Source: Anaeramoeba flamelloides (taxonomy: Eukaryota > Metamonada > Anaeramoebidae). From it: a stretch of 64,000 nt of DNA. A program made the translations under genes and the position numbers. This document shows positions 12,215 through 23,264 of this stretch, one piece after another. Under the pieces are notes generated by a model. That model was not told the origin of the DNA, did no database searches, and saw only the letters and a program-made list of their open reading frames with translations. The stretch's first letter is position 1; each line of letters starts with the position of its first letter. The stretch spans positions 3,472,001 through 3,536,000 of the forward strand of contig JANTQA010000033.1 of the NCBI GenBank assembly GCA_027625915.1. The letters run 5' to 3'.

Positions 12215-14765
12215 GGAAGCAGTGAGTTTTCAATTTATTATCAATACATTTCCAAAATATGAAATATTCAAGCTCCTTCAATTCCCTGTCAGGGTTTCTG
12301 AACCCGCTCTATTTTTTTTTTCTTTTCATTTTAAGTCTTGAAATAACCATTGATGAAAAAAGGTTCAACACAAAGTTTTAATTGGAAACATTATTAGAGC
12401 CTGAAAACGAAAAGTAAAATAAATTAAAAAGAAGAAATAAATTAAATTCAAAGAATAATCCATTACATTATTATCAATAGAATCAAAAAATTACAATTCA
12501 AGTCTCCCTTTTTATCCAAACCTGATAAGTTTTTTTGGATTTGCATGAAAAAACAGTTTGATTCGAAAAAAAATATACAATATATGCTTTACTCTTAATA
12601 AAAGATTTTCTTTCTTTTCTTGTACCATTCTTTTTTTTTCATGAATCTACTTTTTCAGTTTACACTCTTTTGTTTTTGTTGAATTTGAAAATTTTTTAAG
12701 TGTTCCCAAATTATCATCCCAAAAGTTTTTGTCAGAGTCAAAAAAAATCAAAGAAAAGAATAAGAACTATTTTTTTAAAAAAGTAATTATTGATAAAACA
12801 AATTTAGTTCTTTATAGAATCAAGTTGGATGAACAGAAGTGAAAGAGAAAATATTCACTAGTTTTAAATTATTTTTTCGTTTTTAAAAATGAGAATAAAT
12901 ATTATTTTTGAGAAAATAATTAAATCCAAAATTAATCAAAAAATTCTCATCCGTTAAAGATCTTTTTTCAAAAAAAAAATTTTAAAAGTCACTTTTTTTG
13001 ACTAGAATTGTAAAATTTTAAAAAAACAAGAACTAAAAGTTCTAACATTGAAAAAACCTGTATATTTTCAATTTTAAACATATTTCAAGATAAGGATTCC
13101 TTATTTAGTTATTGGTCAAAAAAAAATAATAATAGAGACTAGTCACTTAAGAAAATTTGCTAAACATTTTACATTTCCCACTTTTCTTTGAAAAAAAAAT
13201 AAAAATAAAAATAAAACCAATACAATCAACCAAATTTAATAATTCAACCCATTTTACTATAACCATTTTCACACAAATAAACAATAAAAAACGAACAAAA
13301 GGTTCAATTTATTATTTATTTTGTTCTAATAAACATTTTTGATAAAAAATTCCTTTTTTCTTTTTTCATTCAGAAAATCTTAAAAAATAATTTATATATT
13401 TTCTTGTTTTTAAAAATTATTGGTTAACTCTATATATTCAAATTTTGAATAGTTATTGACAATCGTAATGTGGTGAAAGAAATAGACATTTCCTATTCCA
13501 AAATCTCAATTCCAATCATTCTTGAATCCTTTAGTGAACATTTATCAAACCAACATTTGGAAACATTAAACTTAAGTGGGAATAAAATTCACAAATCGAA
13601 TCATAAACATTTAATAAAAATGTTAAAAAACACTTCAACTATAAGAAATTTAAATTTATCGAAAACCAATTTGAATGGAAAAAATGTCGGAAGTACAATA
13701 GAGACAATCTTAAAAAATGAAAATTTACAAGATTTCTGTCTAAATTTATCACATAATAATCTTGGGTTTGAAGGAAGCGAACAACTGAAAAAGATTTTGC
13801 AAGTAGATGAAACAAACACATTGAAAGAACTGATTTTAGACGACTGCAACTTTGGTGTAAAAGGTGTTAATACCTTTTGTAAATGCCTTTCAAAGACGCA
13901 GCCAATTAGGCAATTGTCGATTTCACGAAATGTCCCCAAGGGCAAATTTGTTCAAGTTCGTGATGCGATCGCGCTTTTATTTAACAACAAATCGGGGTTA
14001 GAATATTTAAGGATTCGAGGGAATTCAAATTATTCTTTTGGTAAAGATTTTAAACAGATATTTTCTGAATTACAAAAAAATAATAAATTAGTCTGTTTAG
14101 ATATAACAGAAAACTTCATTGGGCATAAAGCTTTTATCACTTTAATTGAAAATTTAAATATTGAATTGATCGAAACTTTATATTTTGATAAAAATAATTT
14201 AACCCTCAATTCAATTGAAATTTTTAATCAGAAAATACAAGAAAATAGTAAATTATATGATGTCAAGTGGCCAGAATTAGATTTCCAGAAAATCCTTTCA
14301 AAAACGAAAAAAAAAAATTTAAATTCGATGAAAAAACAGTTATCAGAATTAAAAAACTCAATAATGAAGAAATTAAATACAAACAAAAATGATAAAATAC
14401 CCAGAACTATTTCAATGGATATCGAAGAAGAAAAATTAATTACTAATAATTCTATGAATTTGAACATTAACAAAGAGATTGAAGACAAAAGTATAAATAT
14501 GGAGGAGAGCGAGAATGAAGAAGGAGATGATGAGAATGGCATTGATACTGATATTGAGATAAATAATGAAAATGAAAATGAAAATGAAAATGAAAATGAA
14601 AATAAAAATAAAAATAAAAATGAGGAAGAAGGGGAAAAAACCAAAGACAAAAATTTAGATCAAAGAAAAAATAAAAATAATAAAAATAATAAAATTGTAA
14701 TTAAAAATATTGTTGATGAAGATGAAATTAACGACGATAGTGATGATTTAATACTAAATTTATAA
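7255..14765 (+). CDS. CARMIL-like PH plus leucine-rich-repeat protein, two exons
   Basis: I join exon 1 (7255-8470) to exon 2 (13453-14765): donor GTAAGT at 8471, acceptor TTTTGAATAG ending 13452. The phases fit (phase 1; the junction codon TTT encodes Phe) and the product is 842 residues. Residues about 35-140 look like a PH-type fold (RILIVSDYWIVTIG, then a terminal helix), as at the N-terminus of CARMIL proteins. An N/K/Q-rich linker lies near 195-215. From about 270 to 670 there are ribonuclease-inhibitor-type leucine-rich repeats (LTHLNLSGSKF, LKFLDLSHCKI, MKKLRLAHNSFG, LETLNLSGNKI, CLNLSHNNLGFEG). Repeat spacing of 28-31 residues is kept across the splice junction, which argues for one gene. 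The last 150 residues are acidic and N/E/K-rich low complexity. CARMILs regulate actin capping protein at membranes, but I see no clear capping-protein-interaction motif, so the function is inferred from architecture only. Confidence 0.7.
9945..10220 (+). repeat. dispersed repeat T, copy 1
   Basis: About 270 bp that recurs in the same orientation at 15085-15350 (shared blocks such as AACTACCAATAAGA and TACTAATAAATTAGAC). The two copies flank exon 2 of the LRR gene. No termini were identified. Confidence 0.6.
10221..11069 (+). pseudogene. decayed coding-like stretch inside the intron
   Basis: Base composition and codon choice change here (for example the GATCGCCGCGCTCAAGG region near 10251). 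Coding-like peptides occur in more than one frame: one contains KIAALKDLRHLEINLAQGTQ, another contains SRIYDIWKLIWLKEP, and a frame of about 100 codons runs at 10743-11069 without an ATG at its beginning. The frame switches suggest a broken gene copy. I do not recognise the parent. Confidence 0.3.
11588..12163. mobile_element. GGGCCC-ended inverted-repeat element M
   Basis: The left end contains AAAAAATAGGGGCCCAA and the right end the matching reverse complement, CTGGGCCCTTATTTTTCG. The element is about 575 bp and non-coding. Its termini resemble those of the L family seen at 43.5, 49.8 and 54.3 kb. Confidence 0.45.
12165..12211. repeat. (TA)n microsatellite
   Basis: An uninterrupted TA dinucleotide tract of about 47 bases, next to the right end of element M. 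Confidence 0.95.
12985..13150 (+). mobile_element. piggyBac-like MITE, decayed copy 2
   Basis: The right half matches the TTAA element at 3083-3249, including a GTCAAAAAAAAA tract and the end AGAGACTAGTCACTTAAG. The left terminus is eroded. Confidence 0.45.
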
Positions 14766-15084
14766 AAGATTTAAATTTGATCTTTAAATTAAGAATATAT
14801 TGATTCAAATTATATCTAGATTTATAGAGATTTCAAAATAATTACATTTTTGAAATTTTAAAAATAATTCAATCCTATTTTTTTTTTTGTAACAAAAGAA
14901 TAAAATTAAACTAATAAAAGATTTTTTCTTTTTTTAAAATACCTTTTCTGTTTAGTTTATTATCTATTAGTTATTTTTGAACATATTTAAGAGTAAAATC
15001 ACCAAAGAAAAACAAAATGTAGTATTTTTTTCTTGCTAAATTACAACCGGTTATCTAAATTTACTATTTATTTCTTTATTTATT

Positions 15085-15350
15085 TTTTAATACTAACTTT
15101 TTATTTGTGAAATTCAAAGTAAATAATTTTGGACAACTACCAATAAGATAGTGATTAGAGCTCAAAAAAGTTTAAGATTGTATTATAGTTGATGTGGAAA
15201 TATTTTGAGAAATCGTTGTATATTAGGAAAAGATTGAAAATTTTCAGAGCTTCTATTTTTCAATTTGAGTAAAATAAAAAGGGTTTTACTAATAAATTAG
15301 ACATTAAAAATGATATTGAAAGTTATTTTAGAAGACTTTAATTGATTTTT
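15085..15350 (+). repeat. dispersed repeat T, copy 2
   Basis: Matches 9945-10220 in the same orientation through many short identical blocks. The rest of 14766-15494 is AT-rich with nothing else recognisable. Confidence 0.6.
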
Positions 15351-15494
15351 TGGTGTGGATTTTTAATTGATAGCTTCAACATTGGCTTATGTCTCTCAAT
15401 TTCCAATAATTTAGATTATTATTTTTGTTCATTGAATAAAATAAACTATAATCCAGTTAACAGTTCCATTTGTAATAAATGAATTATAAACACC

Positions 15495-16016
15495 ACTCCA
15501 AAAATTTGTACACACCCAAAATCAAATATAGGCAAAATAACACTCAATTTATCATATTTTTCCAAACATAAGATAAAACCACATTTAAGTTACCCACTAT
15601 GAATGTTTTTATAAGTTTTTATTTCAATTCCAAATAAAAGAAAAAAATATAAAACCCAAAAAAAAAAAAAAATCGGTGTATCAAAAATAATAAAACGAGC
15701 TGAACAAAAAATGTATTGATAAATTTGTTGAAATTTCCCCAACAATTGTTGAATTATCAAATGAAAGATACCATCGAAAAATTGTATGTGATTATTCAAT
15801 TTAAAAAAATCAACACCTACCCTTCTATTAATTATCAAAAAAAATTTCCAGATCTAACAAAATAGATTATAGAAGCGGAAAAAAGGAAAGGAAAACAAAA
15901 CAAAAAAGACAAATAAAGTAAAAGTTTGTCAAATCAAAAATATTACAAAATTGTATTTAAAAGTGGTTTATTGTTATTCTTTCAACTGTTTAAACTATGT
16001 CCCAAATTTTGGAATT
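15495..16016 (+). mobile_element. Tc1/mariner-like element A, copy 1
   Basis: About 520 bp. It begins ACTCCAAAAATTTGTACACA and ends with the inverted version (TGTCCCAAATTTTGGAATTT). It carries an internal AAACGAGCTGAACAAAAAAT block shared with copies at 42940-43466 (reverse) and 61259-62895. The small frames inside it are not a working transposase, so it is non-autonomous or decayed. Confidence 0.65.
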
Positions 16017-17608
16017 TAGTTTATATATAATTACACTCAACCATAATTCTCAATCTATATTTCAACAGAATTTTTTTTCACTTATCAAAAATTATTTCTT
16101 TTTAAAAAGAAAAAACTGAATAATGGATTAGGGTAACCAGTATTTATCCTTAATCAAACTATGTTGTAATGTAATATAAATGATATTAGGGCTTCATGTT
16201 TGAGTTACTAATAACTATAAAAAAAAATAGTATAAATATTATTGTACAAAAAATTAGTACATTTTTTACTAATGATCACAATTATGAATTGTCATTTTGA
16301 AAAATTTTTTTATTCCTATTCTAAATCAAAAAAAAAAAAAAAATATCAGTATTCTCGTATTTAAAGAATTCATATTTAGAACATTCCAAAAGTAACTATT
16401 TTTTAAAATTTTTTAATTTCAAAGATAAACTCAATAATCATAAAAATAAAAACCCAAAGACTGAATCATTTTGTTTTCTTTTTAATAAAGTTAATTGTAT
16501 TTTCAATATATTTTCAATATTTCAGAAATAATTAGTCAAAAAAATCTATTCTTTTAATTATTTAATTTTTTAAAGAAAAAAAATGATTTTAAATCTATTA
16601 ATTTGCATTCCAAAGCAAATTTAACAAATATATTTTTCAACTTTGAAGTCTGAATATTGATGATTCAGCCTTTAAATTTATCTCAAAATGCATATTATTT
16701 TTCTACGAATCTGTTGAGTTTTTTACAAATACATAGGATCATTTTTAATTGATGAGATCTATAATTAGCACAATTTTACTAATCAAAATTTCAAGAAACT
16801 TTTTATTCATGGTCAATAATGCGATTTACAATCAATAACAACATACTTTTATCTTAAGCTTCTTCTTGTTAGAAGCTAACTCTTTCACAAAAAATAATTA
16901 TCACTTTTATTTAAAAATATTAGAATAAATTAAATAAAAAAAAAAATGGAAGAAGAAATGATATTAATAAATTTAGTATATCTTTCATAACAAATTACTT
17001 TTTATTATTAAAATTTTAATGATAAACTTTTTTTTTTTATTGTTTTTTTTTATTTTTTTTTTTTTGTTTTTTAGAGGGTGGTATTAATTTAACAGTCGAA
17101 TCTTTCCAAATTATATTACATTGTATTACATATTCTTTTCCTTTTCCTTTCCTTTTTTTTTGAGATCACTTGAATTTTTGAAAATATTTTTTTTTCTAAT
17201 AAATGAAATTTCTGCTATTATTTGATGTAAATATTTTTTTCTCTTTTTTTGATCACTGGATCAGATCTAAAAATAATTTTGCTTTTTATCAATAGGCTAT
17301 TTTGAATTAAAAAAATTTGATTTTTGTATTATTTTTTTTTTCAGATGCCAATTATGATTTCTTTTGCCTTCTTTATTCATAATCAAAAATTAATATGATT
17401 TATTTTTATCCATAATTTTAAATATCAAAGATTTTATACAACCAAATTTGAGATTAATTCTTGAATGAAGATGATTATTCTGAATAAAAAAATTTTTTTT
17501 ATTAATTTTCAATTTTCAAAAAAAAAATATAAATAGTCTATTTCCTTTATTGTATCATTAAAAAGGAAGATTAATTATTTCTAAAATTTTTCAAATTCTT
17601 TATTATTT
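16017..17608. other. gene-free AT-rich stretch
   Basis: Homopolymer-rich sequence downstream of the 1,178-residue gene. I see no ORF, RNA gene or bounded repeat in it. Confidence 0.5.
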
Positions 17609-20600
17609 TCATATTTTTCTATTATAATAATTAAAAAAATTGTTTTGATATTTTTTTTTATAAAAATAAGCCGAGATTAATAACTGTGTATCAACAAAAA
17701 CAAATCTAATTAATTTCGGCTTATTTTTATTTTTAAATAATTGTATCAGTTTTAGATTCGCAGAATAAATCGTATTATTTTTTTTGATAAAAAATATATT
17801 ATCATTTTCAATAAAAAGAATGGCTTTTTCGGTTGATTTTGAGTTTTTCAATTTCATTAAAATTAAAAAAACAAATTTATTGTCGATTTTTTGCTGATAA
17901 TTTGAAAGTTTTTTAATTATATTGTCATTATTATTGTCAATATATTTTTTGTTTTGTTCATTGTGACCCTTCGTGTTAACATTTCTACCCCTGTTCCGAT
18001 TGATATTCCCAATGGGGGTTTTATTTATATTCCTCGCTCCATTTCCATTTATTGTATCAGAATTTTCTAATTCATTATCTGTGCTACTAATAGTCTCATT
18101 GTATGTGCTACTAATAGCCTCATTATAGGTGCTACTAATAGCCTCATTATCTGTGCTACTAATAATCTCATTATATGTGCTACTAATGGCCTCATTATCT
18201 TTGTTAATAATGACTTCATTATCTTTTTTAATATTAATAGATCCAATAATTAAAAAATTAGAATTATTTTTACTATTAATTTGGGAATTATTATTTAGAA
18301 AATTATTTAATAGAATTTTAATATTTTGATAAAATTTGATTCTTTTTACAAATTTATTATAATTTATTACATCTTGGAAAAGAATAATAAAAAACAATTT
18401 TTTATTAATTTTAAAATTAATTTTATATTTTTGATCTAATTTCTTTATTTTTAAATTTTTTAAAGGAAAATATGGTCCATATAATTGAAAATTGCTATTA
18501 TTAAAATTTTTAATAATTAAAATCCCATTAATGGAAAGTATTATTTTACAATTATTTGTAATCAATTTGTTAGAATTATTGTTGTCGTAAATGGAAGATT
18601 TTAAATTTAAAATTGTATTTTGGCTATTTAATTTATTTTTATAAAATAAATATAAAAATCTAATTTTCTCAAATTTCGAAATAAAATTTTCTTTTTCTTT
18701 CTTTGACCTAAATGAAATATGTAGATATTTATTACTCCAGATTGCTAATTTTATTTGATTATTCACGGTATCATAATCATCATTATCTGTACTATCATTA
18801 TTTGATTTCCCCAATGAATGTATAACCTGATCGTCATATTCTAAAGTTAATTTATTATCAATAAAATCAATTTCAAATCGATTACTAAATAAATTTATTT
18901 CGCATTGTGTTTGGTCAATTTTACAGGTATATTTGTACCATTGAGTAACTTGAGAATAATAATTTTTTATTAAAAAATATTGTTTTTTAAAATTAAAATC
19001 TTTTATAAATTGCTTTTTTTCTTGCAAATTGTTAAACCCTAGAATAATTTTAGATATTTTATTTAATTTCAATATAATGAATAAACTATTTTTTTTAATA
19101 GTTAAAAAAAATGTAAAATATGAATAATTATATTTCTTTGTTTCCGTTTTAAATTGGATTTGATAATATTTAAAATGTAATTTAATTTTGATCCTTTCTA
19201 TTAATATACCGTACGAATTAAACAATAATATTTTGTATTGATTCGAATTAATTAAGTAATTATTATCCATATCAATTGTAATAAAATTGTCAAAATGATC
19301 ATTACTATTATTATTTTTTACATTATTTTCTTTTTCTTCTGTTCTTTTTTGGTTGTAAACATTATTGCTAATTGTAATAAATTCGTCAAAATGATCATTA
19401 TTCTTATTATTTTTTACAATATTCCGTTTTTCTTCTTTCAATTTTTGTTTATGAATAACACTGTTATTATCATTAATCGTCGGAGTAGTGTTATTACTAT
19501 CGCTATCACTGTGATTATTATTATTGGTTGATTGTAGTTTTTCAAAATTGAAAAATGAATTATATAAAGCAATACTATTAATATTGTATTTTTTAAATAA
19601 TATTTGTATTTGGTTCCCCGAACAAAGATTAACAGTTGAACCAGTTAAAAACAATTTACAATTATATTTATTATTTTTTTTCAAAAATAAATTATTAAAA
19701 TTCCAAAAGGTATTACAAAGTAAATCTCTTCTTGCTAAAGACCAAACTTTTAAAATAAAAAAATTTTTACTATTTGAAATTATTATTATGAAAAGTGTTT
19801 GGTCAATTGGGTGTGTATAGCAATTACAATGTTTATTATATTTCATTTTAATATATATACGCTTATCTTTTTTCCCCTGTAATTGAAATCCCTCACTTGA
19901 AAAGTTTAATTGAAGAGAAGTGTGATTTAATAAATTATTGCCATTTTTATTTTCATTTTTAATGATGTTTGTATTAATTAACGCTACTTGGAAACTTGCC
20001 TTTTTATTTGAAATTATTTTTTTCAAATGCTTTTTTAATAAACTTGTATATTTAACATTCCCAGATTCCTTTTTAAATAGTGTATTATTTAAATGAATTG
20101 AAATTGCCGAATTATCAATAAAAATTAAAGGTGCATTATTACTTGTAAAATATAAATATTTATTTGTTAAGTGAATATTTTTTAATTTTGAATAAATGTC
20201 TTTTGAATAATCATTTTTAAATTTTATTAATTTCAGAAATTTCTTTTCTAAATTATAAATTATTATTTGAAATAATTTTATTTGTAAAATAGAGGGGAAT
20301 TGAATTAATATTTTTGTTTTATGATTATCAAATAAGGATTCATATTCAATAATAACTTGATTATTTGAACGTTTACTCTTCGAATTTAAAATAATATTAA
20401 TTATCCCAAAATACCTTTTAAACTTGACAATAACTTTCTCCTTATTATTTTGAGTATCCAAATCTATAATCTTAAGTTCGTAATTACTCAAGTATAAATT
20501 TGATCTAAAATTCCTTTTTGAAGTTATTATTAAAATTTCAAATTTTAGAATTTTATTTTGTAAATATTTCAAAGAAATCAATTCCAATTCGTGTTCATAA

Positions 20601-21145
20601 TCTAAAATATTCCCATTAATTTCGAGGGTTGAAATATTTTTAATTTGCTTTTTTGAATAATTATTAAATAAAAAAAATGTGATACAAAATAATATCAATT
20701 GCTTTTTGTCATTAAAACGTATAATAATTGAATATTTCCTAAATAATTTTAATTGTATTAAAAGTTGTTCAGATTTGGCAAATAATAATTCCCAATTTAA
20801 ATTATAAGAATATTTTGTTTTTGGGTGATTTAAAATACTTATTTCAAATTTGTTTTCAAACAATATAAAAGTTGCTGGTAAAAAAAAGTTTCTTTCAGAA
20901 TTTAGATATTTAATTGTATGTCTACTAAAGCCCAATAAATATTCGTTATATAAATCTTTTGTTTTGTTATTAGTTATTCTTCCATCCTTTTCCTCAGAGC
21001 TTTGAAGAAGTGTAAAAAATTTCGAAATATCTTTTTTTTTCTTCCATTTAATTTTATTTCCAACATTTTTTTCAATTTTGATTTCTTGAATTAAATTTAA
21101 TATTTTTATTAAATAGCGATAATTATCGTCATTTAACCTTCCCAT
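17609..21145 (-). CDS. large I/K/N-rich protein of repeated PH-like segments
   Basis: A single intronless frame of 1,178 residues starting at the ATG at 21145, the first in frame. I do not recognise it as a named family. By eye it consists of about six or seven segments of roughly 100 residues, each alternating short beta-type hydrophobic runs with a terminal helix, as in PH-like folds. Examples are YELKIIDLDTQ...FKRYFGIINIIL near 230-300, CEINLFSNRFEIDFIDNKLT...KKEKENFISKFEKI near 740-830, and CKIILSINGILIIKNF near 870-950. Residues about 545-625 are an N-rich linker containing a 32-residue unit in two tandem copies (DHFDEFITI, then DHFDNFITI). Residues about 973-1025 are seven copies of an 8-residue unit (NEAISSTY). 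There is no signal peptide or membrane span. Isoleucine, lysine and asparagine dominate. Multi-PH-like composition would fit membrane or cytoskeletal binding, but that is inference. Confidence 0.75.
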   Translation of the reverse strand: MGRLNDDNYRYLIKILNLIQEIKIEKNVGNKIKWKKKKDISKFFTLLQSSEEKDGRITNNKTKDLYNEYLLGFSRHTIKYLNSERNFFLPATFILFENKFEISILNHPKTKYSYNLNWELLFAKSEQLLIQLKLFRKYSIIIRFNDKKQLILFCITFFLFNNYSKKQIKNISTLEINGNILDYEHELELISLKYLQNKILKFEILIITSKRNFRSNLYLSNYELKIIDLDTQNNKEKVIVKFKRYFGIINIILNSKSKRSNNQVIIEYESLFDNHKTKILIQFPSILQIKLFQIIIYNLEKKFLKLIKFKNDYSKDIYSKLKNIHLTNKYLYFTSNNAPLIFIDNSAISIHLNNTLFKKESGNVKYTSLLKKHLKKIISNKKASFQVALINTNIIKNENKNGNNLLNHTSLQLNFSSEGFQLQGKKDKRIYIKMKYNKHCNCYTHPIDQTLFIIIISNSKNFFILKVWSLARRDLLCNTFWNFNNLFLKKNNKYNCKLFLTGSTVNLCSGNQIQILFKKYNINSIALYNSFFNFEKLQSTNNNNHSDSDSNNTTPTINDNNSVIHKQKLKEEKRNIVKNNKNNDHFDEFITISNNVYNQKRTEEKENNVKNNNSNDHFDNFITIDMDNNYLINSNQYKILLFNSYGILIERIKIKLHFKYYQIQFKTETKKYNYSYFTFFLTIKKNSLFIILKLNKISKIILGFNNLQEKKQFIKDFNFKKQYFLIKNYYSQVTQWYKYTCKIDQTQCEINLFSNRFEIDFIDNKLTLEYDDQVIHSLGKSNNDSTDNDDYDTVNNQIKLAIWSNKYLHISFRSKKEKENFISKFEKIRFLYLFYKNKLNSQNTILNLKSSIYDNNNSNKLITNNCKIILSINGILIIKNFNNSNFQLYGPYFPLKNLKIKKLDQKYKINFKINKKLFFIILFQDVINYNKFVKRIKFYQNIKILLNNFLNNNSQINSKNNSNFLIIGSINIKKDNEVIINKDNEAISSTYNEIISSTDNEAISSTYNEAISSTYNETISSTDNELENSDTINGNGARNINKTPIGNINRNRGRNVNTKGHNEQNKKYIDNNNDNIIKKLSNYQQKIDNKFVFLILMKLKNSKSTEKAILFIENDNIFFIKKNNTIYSANLKLIQLFKNKNKPKLIRFVFVDTQLLISAYFYKKKYQNNFFNYYNRKI
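18065..18225 (-). repeat. 24-bp coding minisatellite
   Basis: About seven tandem copies of a 24-bp unit (plus strand GTGCTACTAATAGCCTCATT, then four further bases) lie within the C-terminal part of the 1,178-residue protein, keeping the reading frame and encoding an 8-residue repeat. Confidence 0.85.
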
Positions 21146-22184
21146 GGACCCAAATAAATTATTTTCTGAAATCCCAAAAGATAGACAACCTAAATAAAAT
21201 AATTCGAAATTCTTTGATGCAGAATTCCTATGATTAAATAATTAATTATTTTAAAAGTAATTTTCTATTAATACAAAGGTAAATAATAAATAAAGAATTT
21301 AAATATTTATTCGATAGTTAATCTAGAGTTAAAAATCTTGTATACAAAAAATTTCTTTTTTTTTTTTTTTCTTTCTTGAAATTACCTCAAAGGTAACACA
21401 AAAAAAAATAAAAATAAAAAAAAATTCATTTCAATAATTGCATGAACAACAAATTTTGTAACATATCAACTCTTTTTTATTCTTTTAGAGAATGGGGGTT
21501 AAGTCCTAAAGGGCTTCTTAATAAACATAACAGATGATTTCTTTACATTTTCTTTAAGGTGAATAGGATCTTTTATTTAGATATTAAAATATTTTTTTAA
21601 AAAAAAATTGTGTTTATTTTTATTTTTTGGGTTTTTATTTTTTTTTACTTTTAAATGCTTATAAATTACCACAAAGTAGTAATGGAGAGATGTAGATTTA
21701 TTGGGAAATCATTGAATTTTACTGATTTGTTGGTGATTTTGAACTTTTTACAAATAACAGATTTAAAAGAAAAACTAATTTGATTAATATCTTTTGAGAT
21801 GTCATTTAATGGACTTGATAGGATGGGGGGGTTATGGAGTAGAATAATAATAAAAAAAAAAAAAAAACGGTTAAAATTTCATTTTTTCCAAAAATAATTC
21901 CATTTTAATATGTGAATAAAAGATCCGGTTAACCTTAATCAAAATGAAAGCAAAGGGATTTGTAATGTATCTTTCGAATTTCTTTGGAATGTTCATCCTT
22001 AATTTCATAAAAATTTTCAAAGATTGAAGAAAAAATGTCAGAATGTATTTATTTAACCAAAAGTAAAAATAAAAGTTCGTTTGTGTGATTACAGTAACCA
22101 GAATTATTGTTTTTGGGGATTTAAAAAACAATATTTATTATTAATATTATTATTATTTTGTGGGGAGACCATTAATTTCATCTT
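21146..22184. other. AT-rich intergenic stretch with a weak minus-strand frame
   Basis: Upstream of the 1,178-residue gene. A frame at 21871-22131 (-) ends in a plausible-looking peptide (IPKKFERYITNPFAFILIKV), but it has no support from splice sites or family resemblance. A short sequence near 21665-21690 recurs inverted near 56700. Confidence 0.25.
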
Positions 22185-22640
22185 ACGGTGTAAGGTTTTT
22201 TTTTTTTTTAATTTTAAAGAAAAGAGTAAAATCTATGATTTTTACTCAATTCTTTTGAATTCTGGAAAAGCTATAAGCTTTTTTTTTTTTTTTTTTTTTA
22301 ATTTTTGTTTTGATTAGAAAATCAATAGATTTTCGAAACAAATATAAGAATAAAAAAAATCTCTGTTATTTTTTCAAGGGTTTTCTGTGTATTTGGAAAA
22401 TCAATAGATTTTTGTTAGGTTTTTTTGAGTTTTCTATTTATTTGTGAAATGTTCTAGGTTTTTTTGGGGTTTTCTATTTTATTTGTTAAGTGTTCTAGGT
22501 TTTTTTTTAATTTAAAAGATTTTACTCTTTTCTTTTAAATTCTGGAAAATCGCCGTTAGGTTTTTTTTACTTTTTGAAATGTAAAGAAAATTTATTTAAT
22601 TTTCTTTACATTCCAAAAATTAAATAAAACCTAGGCACTT
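22185..22640 (+). repeat. dispersed repeat Q, copy 1
   Basis: It contains repeated phrases such as GTTCTAGGTTTTTTTGGGGT and TTTTGAATTCTGGAAAAG. The same phrases recur at about 34840-35230 and 61880-62150, with a fragment at 30905-30975. It is internally repetitive and partly palindromic. No termini were defined. Confidence 0.5.
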
Positions 22641-22831
22641 GAATGCACTTTCCTAATTTCTAAATTTTTGTTAGAAATTTAAATAAATAATCATAATTTT
22701 CTTTATCATTTTCTAATGATAAGATAAATAGTGAACCTTTATTTCGAACAATATTCAAGACGTTATTCCTATTATCATTATTAATTTGAATTATAGTATT
22801 GAAAAAAATACTGCAAATGAAAATTAGTCTT

Positions 22832-23264
22832 AACATGATTTTTAATTGCTAATATTAGGAAATTTTTAAAGTAATTGAATAATTTTTTAAATCAAAACCT
22901 TTTTATTACCAAACAAATTTTTTATGAGCCCAGTAATAAACCTACCCAAAGTTCATTAAAGTGGGGGCGTCTCTAGAATACCCGAGTAATTGTTTGATAG
23001 CCTAAAGTAGATCTAATTTTTTTGAAAAACAATATCGTCTTAATAGAGGTTTGCAAGAAATTTGGAAAATGATAATTTTTATTCTTGTTTTTAGATGATG
23101 GAATTGTTTTAAAAAAGTGTGATTTCATCAATCATCATTCTAATAAGCGGGAGAGTTATCAAAGTTTTAAAAGTTTGATTTTCAATCAAAAAATCATAGA
23201 AATTAATAAAAGAAATTACACAACAATTTCACTCATATTCACAATTACTTATTCTTGTCAGGAC
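22832..23264 (-). mobile_element. CCGGAC-ended element C, decayed copy 2
   Basis: Its whole length is the reverse complement of the interior of the element at 52299-52782 (shared blocks TAATAAACCTACC, CTCTAGAATAC, TGATTTCATCAATCATCATT). The terminal repeats have decayed. The 117-codon frame at 23085-23438 lies mostly inside it and is not a gene. Confidence 0.65.

Larger units (their letters stand above)
8471..13452 (+). other. 4,982-nt intron of the LRR gene
   Basis: Inferred from matching phases and unbroken LRR periodicity across the two open frames. It begins GTAAGT and ends GAATAG. It holds repeat T copy 1, a mixed-frame coding relic, a GGGCCC-ended element, a (TA)n tract, a dispersed repeat also seen at 2.8 kb, and a second copy of the TTAA element. 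Additional tiny exons cannot be excluded, but none is required by the repeat spacing. Confidence 0.55.

Noticed and set aside
14228-14650. 140-codon minus-strand Ser/Phe-rich frame
   Set aside because: Antisense shadow of the low-complexity acidic tail of the LRR protein.
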